A stretch of 64,000 nucleotides of DNA from NCBI RefSeq assembly GCF_030285625.1, contig NZ_CP127294.1, positions 9,270,001 through 9,334,000 of the forward strand, written 5' to 3'. Each line of letters opens with the position of its first letter. Position 1 is the first letter of the stretch. Below are positions 1 through 8,042 of the stretch, in pieces. Under the pieces are notes generated by a model. It did no database searches and was not told where the DNA came from. It saw only the letters and a program-made list of their open reading frames with translations. Position numbers and translations under genes: made by a program. The stretch comes from Amycolatopsis sp. 2-15 (GTDB lineage: Bacteria > Actinomycetota > Actinomycetes > Mycobacteriales > Pseudonocardiaceae).

Positions 1-468
1 CTGTACGACGCGTTCGGGTTCGCGGAGTCGGACACGGTGGCGCCGGGGGAGGTGCCGGTGACCTTTGAGGTCGAGGGCACGGTGTTCGGGGTCGCGACGT
101 GTTACGACATGCGGTTTCCGGAGCTGTTCCGGCGGCTGGCGGATGACGGTGCGGACATCGTGCTGGTTCCGACGTCGTGGGGTGCGGGTGAGGGGAAGCT
201 GGATCAGTGGCGGGTGCTGGTGCGGGCGCGGGCGTTGGATTCCGGGTGTTGGGTTGTGGGGTGTGGGCAGGCTGATCCTGCTGTGTCCGGGATCGAGGTG
301 AACCCGAAGGCGCCGACGGGGATTGGGCATTCCGTGGTGGCGGACGGGTTTGGGCGGGTGCTGGTGGAGTTGGGGGATGGACCGGAGATGGTGGTGGTGG
401 AGCTGGATCCGGGGGTGGCGGGGAAGGCTCGGGGGGCTACTGGGGCGTTGGCTAATCGGAGGTTGTGA
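1..468 (+). CDS. Carbon-nitrogen hydrolase (nitrilase superfamily), 3' part
   Basis: The frame is open from the first base and ends at a TGA at 466-468, giving the last 155 residues. It is a nitrilase-superfamily amidase acting on an amide or nitrile that the sequence does not identify. The fragment begins LYDAFGFAESDTVAPG, a segment that in related proteins directly follows the catalytic Lys, so the Glu and Lys of the Glu-Lys-Cys triad lie off the window. The nucleophile is Cys34 of the fragment in ATCYDMRFPELFR, followed by the usual VPTSWG and RARALDSGCWVVG segments. The C-terminus is complete. Family assignment is firm; the substrate is unknown (deaminated-glutathione amidase or another small amide are possibilities). 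Confidence 0.88.
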   Translation: MYDAFGFAESDTVAPGEVPVTFEVEGTVFGVATCYDMRFPELFRRLADDGADIVLVPTSWGAGEGKLDQWRVLVRARALDSGCWVVGCGQADPAVSGIEVNPKAPTGIGHSVVADGFGRVLVELGDGPEMVVVELDPGVAGKARGATGALANRRL

Positions 469-606
469 GGTCTGTTTTGGGGGCTGGGGGCTCGGTCCTC
501 GCGGGGCGTGTTGCGGTGGGGTTGTCGGGTGATGCGGTCCTCGCGGGGGCGTGTTGCGGCAGGCGTGCACCCCGAAGCTGGATTGTGTCGACGGCCGGTG
601 AACCGC

Positions 607-634
607 TGTCAAGGCGGGAAAGCGTGCCTTGACA
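607..634. repeat. Inverted repeat TGTCAAGGC / GCCTTGACA
   Basis: Two perfect 9-bp arms (607-615 and 626-634) flank a 10-bp loop. With the bases just outside them they form a compact hairpin. There is no following T-run, so it could be a factor-dependent terminator, a protein site or part of a dispersed intergenic element. Its role is inferred from position only. Confidence 0.5.
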
Positions 635-790
635 CGGCTCGCCGCCTGCAAAAAGGCTTCGGATCGGGGTGCCGGGGCGGGACTGGGTGCAGGTTCCGCA
701 GGTGGGTAGGCGGCGGTTGCGCAGGCCTACGCGGCCTGGATGCGTCGTAAGTTGAGCAGGTGGGCGGCGCTTGGATGGGGCCAAAGCGCC

Positions 791-866
791 CCAATGTGGC
801 GTTCGGTGCGCTGGGCGCACCCAATGTGGCGTTCGGTGCGTTGAACGCAACCAACGCCGCATTGGG
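791..866. repeat. 30-bp tandem repeat running into a ~45-bp near-perfect palindrome
   Basis: A 20-bp unit CCAATGTGGCGTTCGGTGCG occurs at 791-810 and again at 821-840, each followed by a related 10-mer (CTGGGCGCAC, TTGAACGCAA). The second copy folds back on CCAACGCCGCATTGG at 851-865. From 821 to 865 the strand is self-complementary apart from a few mismatches, with the inner TGCGTT/AACGCA arms continuing the stem. This could be a bidirectional terminator or a REP-like dispersed element. Confidence 0.65.
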
Positions 867-903
867 GTGGGGTGGGCGGGGCCGGGAGGCGGGGCGGGGG
901 CGG

Positions 904-1563
904 CTAGCGGAGTAGGCCTTCGCGGATGGCTACGCGGACGAAGCCGGCGCGGCGGCGTTCGCCCGTTTTGTCGCGGATGCGGTCCAGGTAGGAGCGGACG
1001 GTGCGGACGCTGATGTTGAGGATCTCGGCTACGTCGACGTCGCGTTCGCCGGCGGCGACGAGGCGGAGCACCTGCTTTTCGCGTTCCGACAGGACGATCT
1101 TGGGGCCCGCGTGGCGGTCTTCGCTGTCCTGGATGATCATGCCGGCCAGGGTGGGTGAGACGTAGGCGTTGTCCTGGGCGATGGTGCGGATGGCGCGCAG
1201 GAGTTCGTCGCCGTCGACGTCCTTGGAGAGGAAGCCCTTGGCGCCGGCTTGCATGGCGCCGAGGACTTCGGGTTGTTCGGCGTGGGCGGAGACGACGAGG
1301 ACCTTGTGGCCCATGTGGCCGACCTCGAGGACGGCGGCCGCGTCCTGGACGCCGCGGAGTTTGAGGTCGAGGACGACCACGCTGCCGGCGGGCTGCTCTT
1401 GCACGGCGAAGCGGGCAACGGAGTCGGCGACGGCGCCGAGCTCGATGTCCGGGGCCTCCGTGAGCACGCGGGCGACGGCGTCGCGGTAGAGCGGGTGGTC
1501 TTCGATCACGCCGACGCGAATCAGATCGGCGGCACCCTCCGAGGCTCCCCCAGCGTCGGTCAT
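904..1563 (-). CDS. LuxR/NarL-type DNA-binding response regulator (copy 1)
   Basis: A 219-residue two-component response regulator. The receiver domain (about 16-125) has the acidic pocket Glu21-Asp22, phospho-acceptor Asp66 in VVLDL, Ser92 and Lys114 in LSKD, so it looks phosphorylatable. The C-terminal LuxR helix-turn-helix (about 155-219) begins LSEREKQVLRLVAAGERD. It follows its close paralogue (1565-2248) by a single base (TGA-C-ATG) and so is the last gene of an eccB operon. No histidine kinase is adjacent. Regulation of the type VII locus is an inference from position; the family call is certain. Confidence 0.93.
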   Translation of the reverse strand: MTDAGGASEGAADLIRVGVIEDHPLYRDAVARVLTEAPDIELGAVADSVARFAVQEQPAGSVVVLDLKLRGVQDAAAVLEVGHMGHKVLVVSAHAEQPEVLGAMQAGAKGFLSKDVDGDELLRAIRTIAQDNAYVSPTLAGMIIQDSEDRHAGPKIVLSEREKQVLRLVAAGERDVDVAEILNISVRTVRSYLDRIRDKTGERRRAGFVRVAIREGLLR

Positions 1564-1564
1564 G

Positions 1565-2248
1565 TCACGAAGTCCTTCCCGCGCCGCCCACCAGGCCTCG
1601 CCGGATGGCTTCCTTCACCAGGCCCGGCCGGCGGCGTTCGCCCGTTTTGTCGCGGATGCGGTCGAGGTAGCCGCGCACGGTGCGGACGCCGATGTCGAGG
1701 ATGGCGGCGATGTCGATGTCCCGCTCGCCCGCCGCGACCAAGCGCAGGACCTGCTCCTCGCGGGGCGAGAGCTCCATCTCGGGCCGCGCCACCGGCCGTT
1801 CGGTGTTGTCCTTGATGATCATCCCGGCGACCACGGCCGACACGTACGAACCACCCTCGGCGACCGCTCGAATCGCCGTGAGCAGCTCGTCGACATCCAC
1901 GTCCTTGGACAGGAACCCCTTGGCCCCGGCGGAAATCGCGGCGAGCACCTGCTCCGACTCGGCCTGCGCCGAGACCACGAGCACGTGGTGCCCGAGCTCG
2001 CACACCTCCAGCACGGCGGCGGCGCCCGCGACCCCCGGCAGCCCGAGGTCGAGCAGCACGACCGAGCCCGGCGGCTGGCGTTCCACGTGGAAGCGCGCGA
2101 CGGAGTCGACGACCGCCCCCAGCTCGATGTCCGGCGACTCGGCGAGCACGCGCTCCAGCGACCGCCGGTAGAGCGGGTGGTCTTCGATCACCGCCACCCG
2201 GATCCGGGTGGACTGCGTGTCTTCGGCGCGTGGCCGTTCCTCTGTCAT
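1565..2248 (-). CDS. LuxR/NarL-type DNA-binding response regulator (copy 2)
   Basis: A 227-residue paralogue of the regulator just downstream; most of the protein aligns without gaps. The receiver has Glu22-Asp23, Asp67 and Lys115; the LuxR domain begins LSPREEQVLRLVAAGERD. The ATG at 2248 gives the same short N-terminal tail as the paralogue. A GTG at 2266 overlaps the eccB stop (GTGA) and would add six residues (VSESVH), which suits translational coupling, so the start is uncertain. It lies between eccB and the second regulator in one minus-strand operon. Confidence 0.92.
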   Translation of the reverse strand: MTEERPRAEDTQSTRIRVAVIEDHPLYRRSLERVLAESPDIELGAVVDSVARFHVERQPPGSVVLLDLGLPGVAGAAAVLEVCELGHHVLVVSAQAESEQVLAAISAGAKGFLSKDVDVDELLTAIRAVAEGGSYVSAVVAGMIIKDNTERPVARPEMELSPREEQVLRLVAAGERDIDIAAILDIGVRTVRGYLDRIRDKTGERRRPGLVKEAIRRGLVGGAGRTS

Positions 2249-2262
2249 GTGCACCGACTCGC

Positions 2263-3684
2263 TCACCCCGTTCCACCCGACGGCACCGGCTGCCCGGCCG
2301 TGGCCGGATCCAGCGCGGGTCCCGTCGGCACCAGTGCCAGGAGACCGCTCGCGAGCGCTTGCCTGGCCACGGAACCGTAACCGAGCGAGGCGAGCGCCGG
2401 GGCGGTCGTGACCGGATATTTTCGCCCCAGGTCCGTGACCAGGTAGGTCGTGCCGGAACCGGTGTCGGAAGCCACGGCGCCACCTGAGGGCGGCACGAAC
2501 ACCTCGTCGGCCACGCGGGCGTCGCGCCGCGTCGTGACGGGCAGCGCGCGCCCGCCTGGCGGCACCGGGACGTCGGCGGAGACGAAGATCCGCCCGCCCT
2601 GCGCGCACAGCGTCACCGACGAGCCGGTGATCGCCGCCTTGCCGGGGATCCGGTCCGGGTAGGCGGCCGGGTCCGCGCCGCCGGCCCGCGAAGCCGCGAC
2701 CTTCGGCACCGCAGCGACGTCGGCCGCGCGCACGCGCACCGGCGACGGGTTGCCCTCGTACGCGGACTCGTTGCCGGGCGTGGTGACGAGCAGGCTCGCC
2801 TCCGTCTGGCCGACGGGCTCGAGGCCGTCGGAGTGCACGAGGTAGTACGACGTGGCGTCGCCGGCGCCGGCCATCGCGTCGACCACGCCGAGGACCTCGC
2901 CCACGCGGGTGTTCACGCCGCCGACGCGCGGACCGGGGCCGCCGGCGCCGGGCACGGCGATCTCGCCGAGGTCGCGTCCGGCGGGCACGGTGTCGATCCA
3001 CCGCGACGACACGGCGATGGTCGGGTAGCTGTCGAACTGCAACGCGGCCGCGGCCTCGTCGCTGAGCTGGTAGCGGCGCCCGTCCGCGACGAGATAGCGC
3101 TGGCCCGCCGGCAGCCGGACGATCACGCCCGAGCCGCGTGGCAGGTCCGTCCCCGCGGCCGGTGCGCCGAGCACCACCGCCACGAGGGGCTCGGCCGACG
3201 CGGGCGCGTCCTGCGTCGTGCGGCTGCAGCTGGTCCACGGGGCCGAGACCAACGCGGTCGTGGCGGGCAGCGAGTCGGGGGCGCCGGAGATGCCGATCTC
3301 CGTGCCGCGCGGGGCGGTGCCGAGGTCGGTGGAGGACACGGACACGGTCGCGTCGCCGTTGCCGCCCGCGAGCAGGCGGGCCGAGGCGTAGTTGAGCACC
3401 GGGTGCACCGCGCCGTCGGCGCCGAGCACGAACCGCGCGCCCGTGCCCTCCTCGACGATCACGTGCCCGCCGGCCAGCCAGTCTTTGCCGCCCGAGGGGT
3501 TGAGCAGGCCGATCACACCGAACACGGCCGTCACGAGCAGCGCGGCGGCCAGGCCCAGCACCGTGCCGAGAACAAGCCGGCGGCTGGGCGAGACGGGGTG
3601 GTTGGCGTCGGCGGCCACGAGCGCGGAGACGAGCCTGCGCCGGAGGAACTGGTAGGCCTGGATCTGGTCCCGCTGCGTCCACAC
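2263..3684 (-). CDS. eccB: Type VII secretion protein EccB
   Basis: A 473-residue core component of the ESX membrane complex. A short cytosolic N-terminus (WTQRDQIQAYQFLRRRLVSAL, the typical EccB opening) is followed by one membrane segment at about 37-61 and a large extracytoplasmic domain with the repeated beta-rich EccB architecture. The GTG at 3684 is chosen because it gives the family-typical start; an in-frame extension to 3774 would add 30 atypical residues. It is divergent from eccE across 145 bp and is followed by two response regulators. Length agrees with the family (about 470-500). Confidence 0.93.
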   Translation of the reverse strand: MWTQRDQIQAYQFLRRRLVSALVAADANHPVSPSRRLVLGTVLGLAAALLVTAVFGVIGLLNPSGGKDWLAGGHVIVEEGTGARFVLGADGAVHPVLNYASARLLAGGNGDATVSVSSTDLGTAPRGTEIGISGAPDSLPATTALVSAPWTSCSRTTQDAPASAEPLVAVVLGAPAAGTDLPRGSGVIVRLPAGQRYLVADGRRYQLSDEAAAALQFDSYPTIAVSSRWIDTVPAGRDLGEIAVPGAGGPGPRVGGVNTRVGEVLGVVDAMAGAGDATSYYLVHSDGLEPVGQTEASLLVTTPGNESAYEGNPSPVRVRAADVAAVPKVAASRAGGADPAAYPDRIPGKAAITGSSVTLCAQGGRIFVSADVPVPPGGRALPVTTRRDARVADEVFVPPSGGAVASDTGSGTTYLVTDLGRKYPVTTAPALASLGYGSVARQALASGLLALVPTGPALDPATAGQPVPSGGTG

Positions 3685-3725
3685 GGTGCCCCGGCCCCCT
3701 GCCCTTCGCGCCTCTTCCGGGCGCG

Positions 3726-3799
3726 AGCGTAGGAGCGCCCGGACGCGGACGACGAGGGTAATTTTTACGCCCACGCCCCGGTGTGTGGGGCGCTAGCGT
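3726..3799. promoter_or_regulatory. Divergent eccB/eccE promoter region with shared T7SS motif
   Basis: A near-palindromic GGGTAATTTTTACGCCC sits at 3756-3772. For eccE a -10-like TAGCGT (3794-3799) follows exactly 21 bp later; for eccB a TACGCT on the minus strand (3731-3726) lies 24 bp from the motif. A related motif with the same 21-bp spacing is found upstream of the minus-strand T7SS operon at 14299. The position, about -35 to -50 from both predicted starts, fits an activator site, perhaps for the neighbouring response regulators. Confidence 0.5.
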
Positions 3800-3829
3800 C
3801 GCCGGTACCGCCCGGGGAAGGGGACGCCT

Positions 3830-4939
3830 GTGTCCGTGTCAGCACCGCCGGCGCCGCCCGCGCAGGCACCGTCCGGACCGACGGCCGTGACCGTGCCGGC
3901 TTCGCGGACCGGCACCGCCGCGTTGCCGTGGCTGCTGCCGGTCCGGCCGCTGCAGGCCGCGCTGTGGGAGCTCGCGGGGATCGCGGTGCTGCTGGTGTTC
4001 CTGGTCGACGGGGTCGCGCCGCCCGTGCGGATCGCCGTGGCCGCGGTCGCGGGGGTGCTGGTCCTGACCACGTCGGTGCGCGTCGGGGGCCGCCACTTCG
4101 CCGCGTGGGCCGGCGCGTGGCTCGGCTACCGGCTGCGGCGCCACGACAGCCGCCGCGACAGTCCCGATCCGCTGCACCGCGTCGCCGGGCCCGTGCGGGT
4201 GCGCCAGCACGTGGACCGCGCCGGCAACCGCTTCGGCGTCGCCGAGGTGGACGGCGACTGGAGCGCCATCGTCCGCCTCACGCCCGGTGCGAGCGAGCCC
4301 CCGGCCGAGGCGCTGCTCACCATCCTGCGCAAGTCCTTCCACGGCACCGACATCCCGCTCGCCGCCGTGCAGCTGCTCATTTGGGCCGTGCCCCGCGGCG
4401 CGCAGGTCTACCGCGCGCGCTGGCTCGCCGTCCGCTACCGCCCCGAAGACGCCCCCATCGCCGCCCTCGCCCGCGGCGGCGGCGAACTCGGCGCACTGCG
4501 CAGCACGGCGAGCGCGGCGCTGAGCCTCATGGTCGCGCTGGCCGAGGCGGGCTATCCGTCCACTGTGCTCGAAGCCGGCGAGCTGACCGCGGAACTGCGC
4601 GTGGCCCTCGGCGTCCCCGCCTCCCCCGTACCCCTGGAAACCGACGGCGACGGCTGGCGCGCCTGGTCCTGGTCCGGCGCCACCCAGTCCTGCTACCGCC
4701 CCCGCTCGACCCGCGGCCTGGCCCACATCCTCGGCCTCTCCGTGCCGGACGCCGCGTTCACCGCCACATCCGCCACCCTGCGCCGCACCCCGGGCGGCCG
4801 CGAACGCATCGACGTGACCTTGCGCGTTGGGGCCCGCTCGGGTGCGGTAACGCCGGTGGTGCAAGGGGTTTCGGCCGTTCCGCTGCACGGGGGTCACGAG
4901 GCGGCGGTACGGCGGACGTTGCCGCTCGCGCTGACCTGA
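3830..4939 (+). CDS. eccE: Type VII secretion protein EccE
   Basis: A 369-residue peripheral subunit of the ESX core complex. Two membrane segments lie near the N-terminus (about 35-62 and 66-85, the latter VRIAVAAVAGVLVLTTSVRV), followed by the soluble EccE domain (GVAEVDGDWSAIVRLTP, LHRVAGPVRVRQHVDRAGNRF). The GTG at 3830 follows an AAGGGG-type ribosome site. It is divergent from eccB and its 3' end overlaps the convergent MFS gene by 46 bp. EccE is poorly conserved in sequence, but the layout and neighbours make the call secure. Confidence 0.87.
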   Translation: MSVSAPPAPPAQAPSGPTAVTVPASRTGTAALPWLLPVRPLQAALWELAGIAVLLVFLVDGVAPPVRIAVAAVAGVLVLTTSVRVGGRHFAAWAGAWLGYRLRRHDSRRDSPDPLHRVAGPVRVRQHVDRAGNRFGVAEVDGDWSAIVRLTPGASEPPAEALLTILRKSFHGTDIPLAAVQLLIWAVPRGAQVYRARWLAVRYRPEDAPIAALARGGGELGALRSTASAALSLMVALAEAGYPSTVLEAGELTAELRVALGVPASPVPLETDGDGWRAWSWSGATQSCYRPRSTRGLAHILGLSVPDAAFTATSATLRRTPGGRERIDVTLRVGARSGAVTPVVQGVSAVPLHGGHEAAVRRTLPLALT

Positions 4940-6234
4940 TCGTGGGCCATCCCGAAGCCGGTCACCGCCGCGGCGGCCAGCAGTGCCACCGCGACCCAGC
5001 ACGCGGTGGGCGCGCCCTCGGCGAAGAACACGCTGCCGAGCGACGCAACGCCGAGCGTGGCGCCCAGTTGCTGCACCGCGTTGAGCAGGCCCGCGGCCGA
5101 CCCTGTTTCCTCGGGCCGCACGCGGTGGAGCGCCACGGTGAAGAACGGCACGGTGAACAGCCCGATCCCCAACCCGCCCACGGCGAGGGGCACCAGCGGT
5201 GACCGACCCGCCGCGAACGCCGCGGCCAGACCGGTCACGCCGGCCGCCAGGAGGGCGAGGCCGGCGAACAGCAACCGGCCACCGAAGCGGGGCACGAGGT
5301 AGGTGCCCGCGACCCACGAGGACACCGCGAGACCGGCCGACCACGGCAGCAGCGTCAGACCGGCCCTGCGGGCGCCGGCGTGTTCGGGGACCTGGAGGTG
5401 GAGCACGACGACCTGCATCAGGCCGTTCATCACCGCGAAGAACGGCACCGACGTGAGCAGCGCGGCGGAGAAACCCGCGTCGCGGAAGAGGCCGGCTTCG
5501 ATCAGCGGGCTGCGGTCGCGACGCCAACGCTGGTGGAAGCCGAACACCACGAGCAACACCAAGCCACCCGCGAAGATCCCGACGTGCCAGCCGGCCACGA
5601 GCGGGTAGACCACCAGGCCCGCACCCACCGCGACGAGCGCGGTGCCCACGAGGTCCAGGCGCGGCCGCGCCGAAGCCCGGTCTTCGAGAAGCAGCCCCGC
5701 GGCGAAGAACACCGCGAGCCCCAGCGGCACCGTCACGAGGAACACCGCGCGCCACGACCAGGCCTGCGTGAGGACGCCGCCGAGAACCGGGCCGCACACG
5801 GCGGCGAGGCCCATCACGGGACCGATCGCGCCGAGCACCTTGGCACGGTCCGGGGCGTCGAACATCGCGCGGATGAGGCCGATCGTCTGCGGGATCACCA
5901 GCGCGGCCGCGGCGCCCTGGATCGCGCGGAACACCAGCAGCAGCACCGGCGAAGGCACGAGCGCACAGGCCGCCGGCGCGAGCGTGAACACGGCCACGCC
6001 GATCCGGAACACCCGGCGCCGGCCCGCGATGTCGCCGAGGCGGCCGCCGGTCACGAGCAGCAGTGCGAACGGCAGCGTGTACGCCGCGCTGTACCAGGAG
6101 ATCGTGGTCGCCGGGCCGCCCAGCTCGGCGTGGATCGCGGGTGCGGCGACCTGGACGATCGTGGCGTCGAGCAGGTTCATCGCCTCGGCGACGAGCAGGA
6201 CGGCGAGCGCGGCCCAGCGGTGGTGGTTCGGCAT
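4894..6234 (-). CDS. MFS multidrug-type exporter (DHA2/EmrB-QacA-like)
   Basis: A 446-residue proton-driven exporter. It starts MPNHHRWAALAVLLVAEAMNLLDATIVQVAAPAI, with the typical first helix and a D in LLDATIV, and motif A as GRLGDIAGRRRVF between helices 2 and 3; about 14 hydrophobic segments follow. The ATG at 6234 is preferred to an upstream start at 6333 that would run through the divergent promoter. It is divergent from the Lrp/AsnC-type regulator at 6332, which probably controls it, and converges on eccE with a 46-bp overlap. The substrate is unknown. Confidence 0.9.
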   Translation of the reverse strand: MPNHHRWAALAVLLVAEAMNLLDATIVQVAAPAIHAELGGPATTISWYSAAYTLPFALLLVTGGRLGDIAGRRRVFRIGVAVFTLAPAACALVPSPVLLLVFRAIQGAAAALVIPQTIGLIRAMFDAPDRAKVLGAIGPVMGLAAVCGPVLGGVLTQAWSWRAVFLVTVPLGLAVFFAAGLLLEDRASARPRLDLVGTALVAVGAGLVVYPLVAGWHVGIFAGGLVLLVVFGFHQRWRRDRSPLIEAGLFRDAGFSAALLTSVPFFAVMNGLMQVVVLHLQVPEHAGARRAGLTLLPWSAGLAVSSWVAGTYLVPRFGGRLLFAGLALLAAGVTGLAAAFAAGRSPLVPLAVGGLGIGLFTVPFFTVALHRVRPEETGSAAGLLNAVQQLGATLGVASLGSVFFAEGAPTACWVAVALLAAAAVTGFGMAHDQVSASGNVRRTAAS

Positions 6235-6282
6235 GTCACCGAGCTTGCGAAAGGCCGGGACGACGTTCCAGCCACAAGCCGA

Positions 6283-6294
6283 TTTGTGGACAAA
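6283..6294. promoter_or_regulatory. Palindrome TTTGTGGACAAA between exporter and regulator
   Basis: Perfect 5-bp arms TTTGT/ACAAA with a 2-bp centre lie in the 97-bp gap between the divergent MFS exporter and the Lrp/AsnC regulator. It is a plausible operator for that regulator; position is the only support. Confidence 0.4.
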
Positions 6295-6331
6295 GATTCC
6301 ACCCAGGCCCGACCGAGCGCAGAATCGCTCC

Positions 6332-7321
6332 ATGCTCGACGACCTCGACCGCGCTCTCGTCCACGCCCTCCAGCTCGACGGCCGCGCGCCGTTCGCCCGG
6401 ATCGGCGCGGTGCTGGGCGTCTCGACGCAGACCGTCGCGCGCCGCTACCGGCGGCTGCGCGCCGAGGCGGGCCTGCGCGTGGTCGGGCTCGCCGACCCGC
6501 ATCGCACCGGGCAGGCGCAGTGGCTCGTGCGGCTGACGGTGGTGCCCGGGGTGGCCCAGCGCGTCGCCACCGCGCTCGCGCGCCGCAGGGACACGACGTG
6601 GGTGAAGCTCGCCGGCGGCGGCACCGAGATCTGCACGGTCGTCGTCACCTCGACCGACCGCGACCATTCCCTGCTGCTGCGCGACATCCCGCGCACGGCG
6701 GGCATCACCGGCGTCTCGGCGCACCGGATGCTCCGCACCTACCTCGGCGGCCCGTCCGCGTGGCAGGGCCGCGTCGACGGGCTCACCGAGGAGCAGCAAG
6801 CGCGGCTGGCCCGAAAGGTCAGTCCCAGCCCGGTCCCGCTCACCGAAGCCGACGGACCGCTGTTCACCGCACTCGGCCAGGACGGGCGCGCGGGCCAGGC
6901 CGAGCTGTCGGCCGCCACCGGCCGCTCCCCCGCCGTCGTCGCGCGGCGGCTCGCGGACCTGCGGGCGGCCGGCGCGTTGTTCTTCGACGTCGAGATCGAC
7001 GCGGGACTCTTCGGCGCCACCACGCAGGCGCTGCTGTGGATGGCCGTCGCGCCGGCGGACCTCGACGCGGTGGGCACGACGCTCGCCGGGCACCGCGAGC
7101 TCGCGGTCGTCGCCGCGACGACCGGTCCCACCAATCTGCTCGCCCACGCCCTCTGCACCGACGCGTCCGACCTGCACCGATACCTCACGCAACGCCTCGG
7201 CGCGATCGACGGCATCCGCACCTGCGAGACAGCTCCGGTGCTCCGGACGCTCAAGTCCGCCAGCCCGATTGGCACTCCGTTCGATGGTCGAATCGGCCCT
7301 TCCGAGAGGTCCACCCGCTGA
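6332..7321 (+). CDS. Lrp/AsnC family transcriptional regulator (double-module type)
   Basis: A 329-residue regulator with two Lrp-like units. The first has an AsnC-type winged helix (MLDDLDRALVHALQLDGRAPFARIGAVLGVSTQTVARRYRRL, start of protein) and a ligand-binding RAM-like domain. The second, from about residue 165, begins LTEADGPLFTALGQDGRAGQAELSAATGRS with a second winged helix and RAM-like region. It is roughly twice the length of a single-module Lrp protein, as in other actinobacterial members. Start at ATG 6332. It is divergent from the MFS exporter, the likely target; the GNAT gene follows 15 bp downstream. Confidence 0.88.
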   Translation: MLDDLDRALVHALQLDGRAPFARIGAVLGVSTQTVARRYRRLRAEAGLRVVGLADPHRTGQAQWLVRLTVVPGVAQRVATALARRRDTTWVKLAGGGTEICTVVVTSTDRDHSLLLRDIPRTAGITGVSAHRMLRTYLGGPSAWQGRVDGLTEEQQARLARKVSPSPVPLTEADGPLFTALGQDGRAGQAELSAATGRSPAVVARRLADLRAAGALFFDVEIDAGLFGATTQALLWMAVAPADLDAVGTTLAGHRELAVVAATTGPTNLLAHALCTDASDLHRYLTQRLGAIDGIRTCETAPVLRTLKSASPIGTPFDGRIGPSERSTR

Positions 7322-7336
7322 TTTAGGGTCGGGCGC

Positions 7337-8038
7337 ATGACGCTGGACCTCGCGGTGGCCAACGCGGCCGCCTTCTGGACGATCGTCGCCGAGAGCCGCG
7401 GCCACGCCGTGACCACGCGGCCCGGGTTCGTGTGCGTGCACGGCGGCGAGCGCAGCGGGATGCGGATCGTGCTGCGAACCGCGGCCCCGAGTGCCGACGA
7501 CGTCGCCGAGCTCACCGAGCTGGCGAAGAACGCGCCGACGGTCCTGGTCGAAGACGCGTACGGCTGTGTCGACATGTCACCCCTCGGTCTCACCTCGCGG
7601 CAGCTGCCCGTGATGACCCGCACCGGTCCCGGCTTCGGCGAGCTCAGCGCCCTGCGCGCCGACACCCCGGACCTGCTGGCGACGGTGGAAAACGTGGTCG
7701 TCCACGGCTTCCCGCTCGGACGCCACCAGCCCTACGTCCGCGGCGAGGTCTTCCCGCCCGTCCTGCTGGAGCGCGACGGCGTCACCACCTGGCTCGTCAC
7801 CCGCGACGACGAACCCGCCGGCGCCTGCCTCGTCATCGACGACGGCGCGGCCGTCGGCCTCTACTGGGTCACGACCGTGCCGGCCCACCGCTCCCGCGGC
7901 GTGGGCCGCGCGCTCATGCTCACGGCGCTGTCCGAAGTGGACGGACGGACCGTCACCCTCACCGCCGCCAAACCCGGCAAGCCGCTCTACGACTCCCTCG
8001 GTTTCACGACGGTCGGCTCGGCCACCTGGTGGTCCTGA
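7337..8038 (+). CDS. GNAT family N-acetyltransferase
   Basis: A 233-residue acetyl-CoA-dependent N-acetyltransferase. The C-terminal GNAT fold carries the acetyl-CoA-binding motif A in VPAHRSRGVGRALM, preceded by the beta strand AAVGLYWVTTV and followed by LYDSLGFTTVG. The N-terminal half (about 1-125) is a less conserved extension. It starts 15 bp after the Lrp-type regulator and ends 4 bp before the methyltransferase, so the three genes are probably cotranscribed. The substrate cannot be read from sequence. Confidence 0.88.
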   Translation: MTLDLAVANAAAFWTIVAESRGHAVTTRPGFVCVHGGERSGMRIVLRTAAPSADDVAELTELAKNAPTVLVEDAYGCVDMSPLGLTSRQLPVMTRTGPGFGELSALRADTPDLLATVENVVVHGFPLGRHQPYVRGEVFPPVLLERDGVTTWLVTRDDEPAGACLVIDDGAAVGLYWVTTVPAHRSRGVGRALMLTALSEVDGRTVTLTAAKPGKPLYDSLGFTTVGSATWWS

Positions 8039-8042
8039 GCTC

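Larger units (their letters stand above)
469..903. other. Repeat-rich intergenic region between converging genes
   Basis: No convincing gene is present. The stretch is G-rich and holds a 23-24 bp direct repeat (494-516 and 536-559, starting GGTCCTCGCGGGG), an inverted repeat at 607-634 and a 30-bp tandem repeat leading into a long palindrome at 791-866. It separates a plus-strand gene from a minus-strand gene, so transcription from both sides should end here. Confidence 0.6.
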
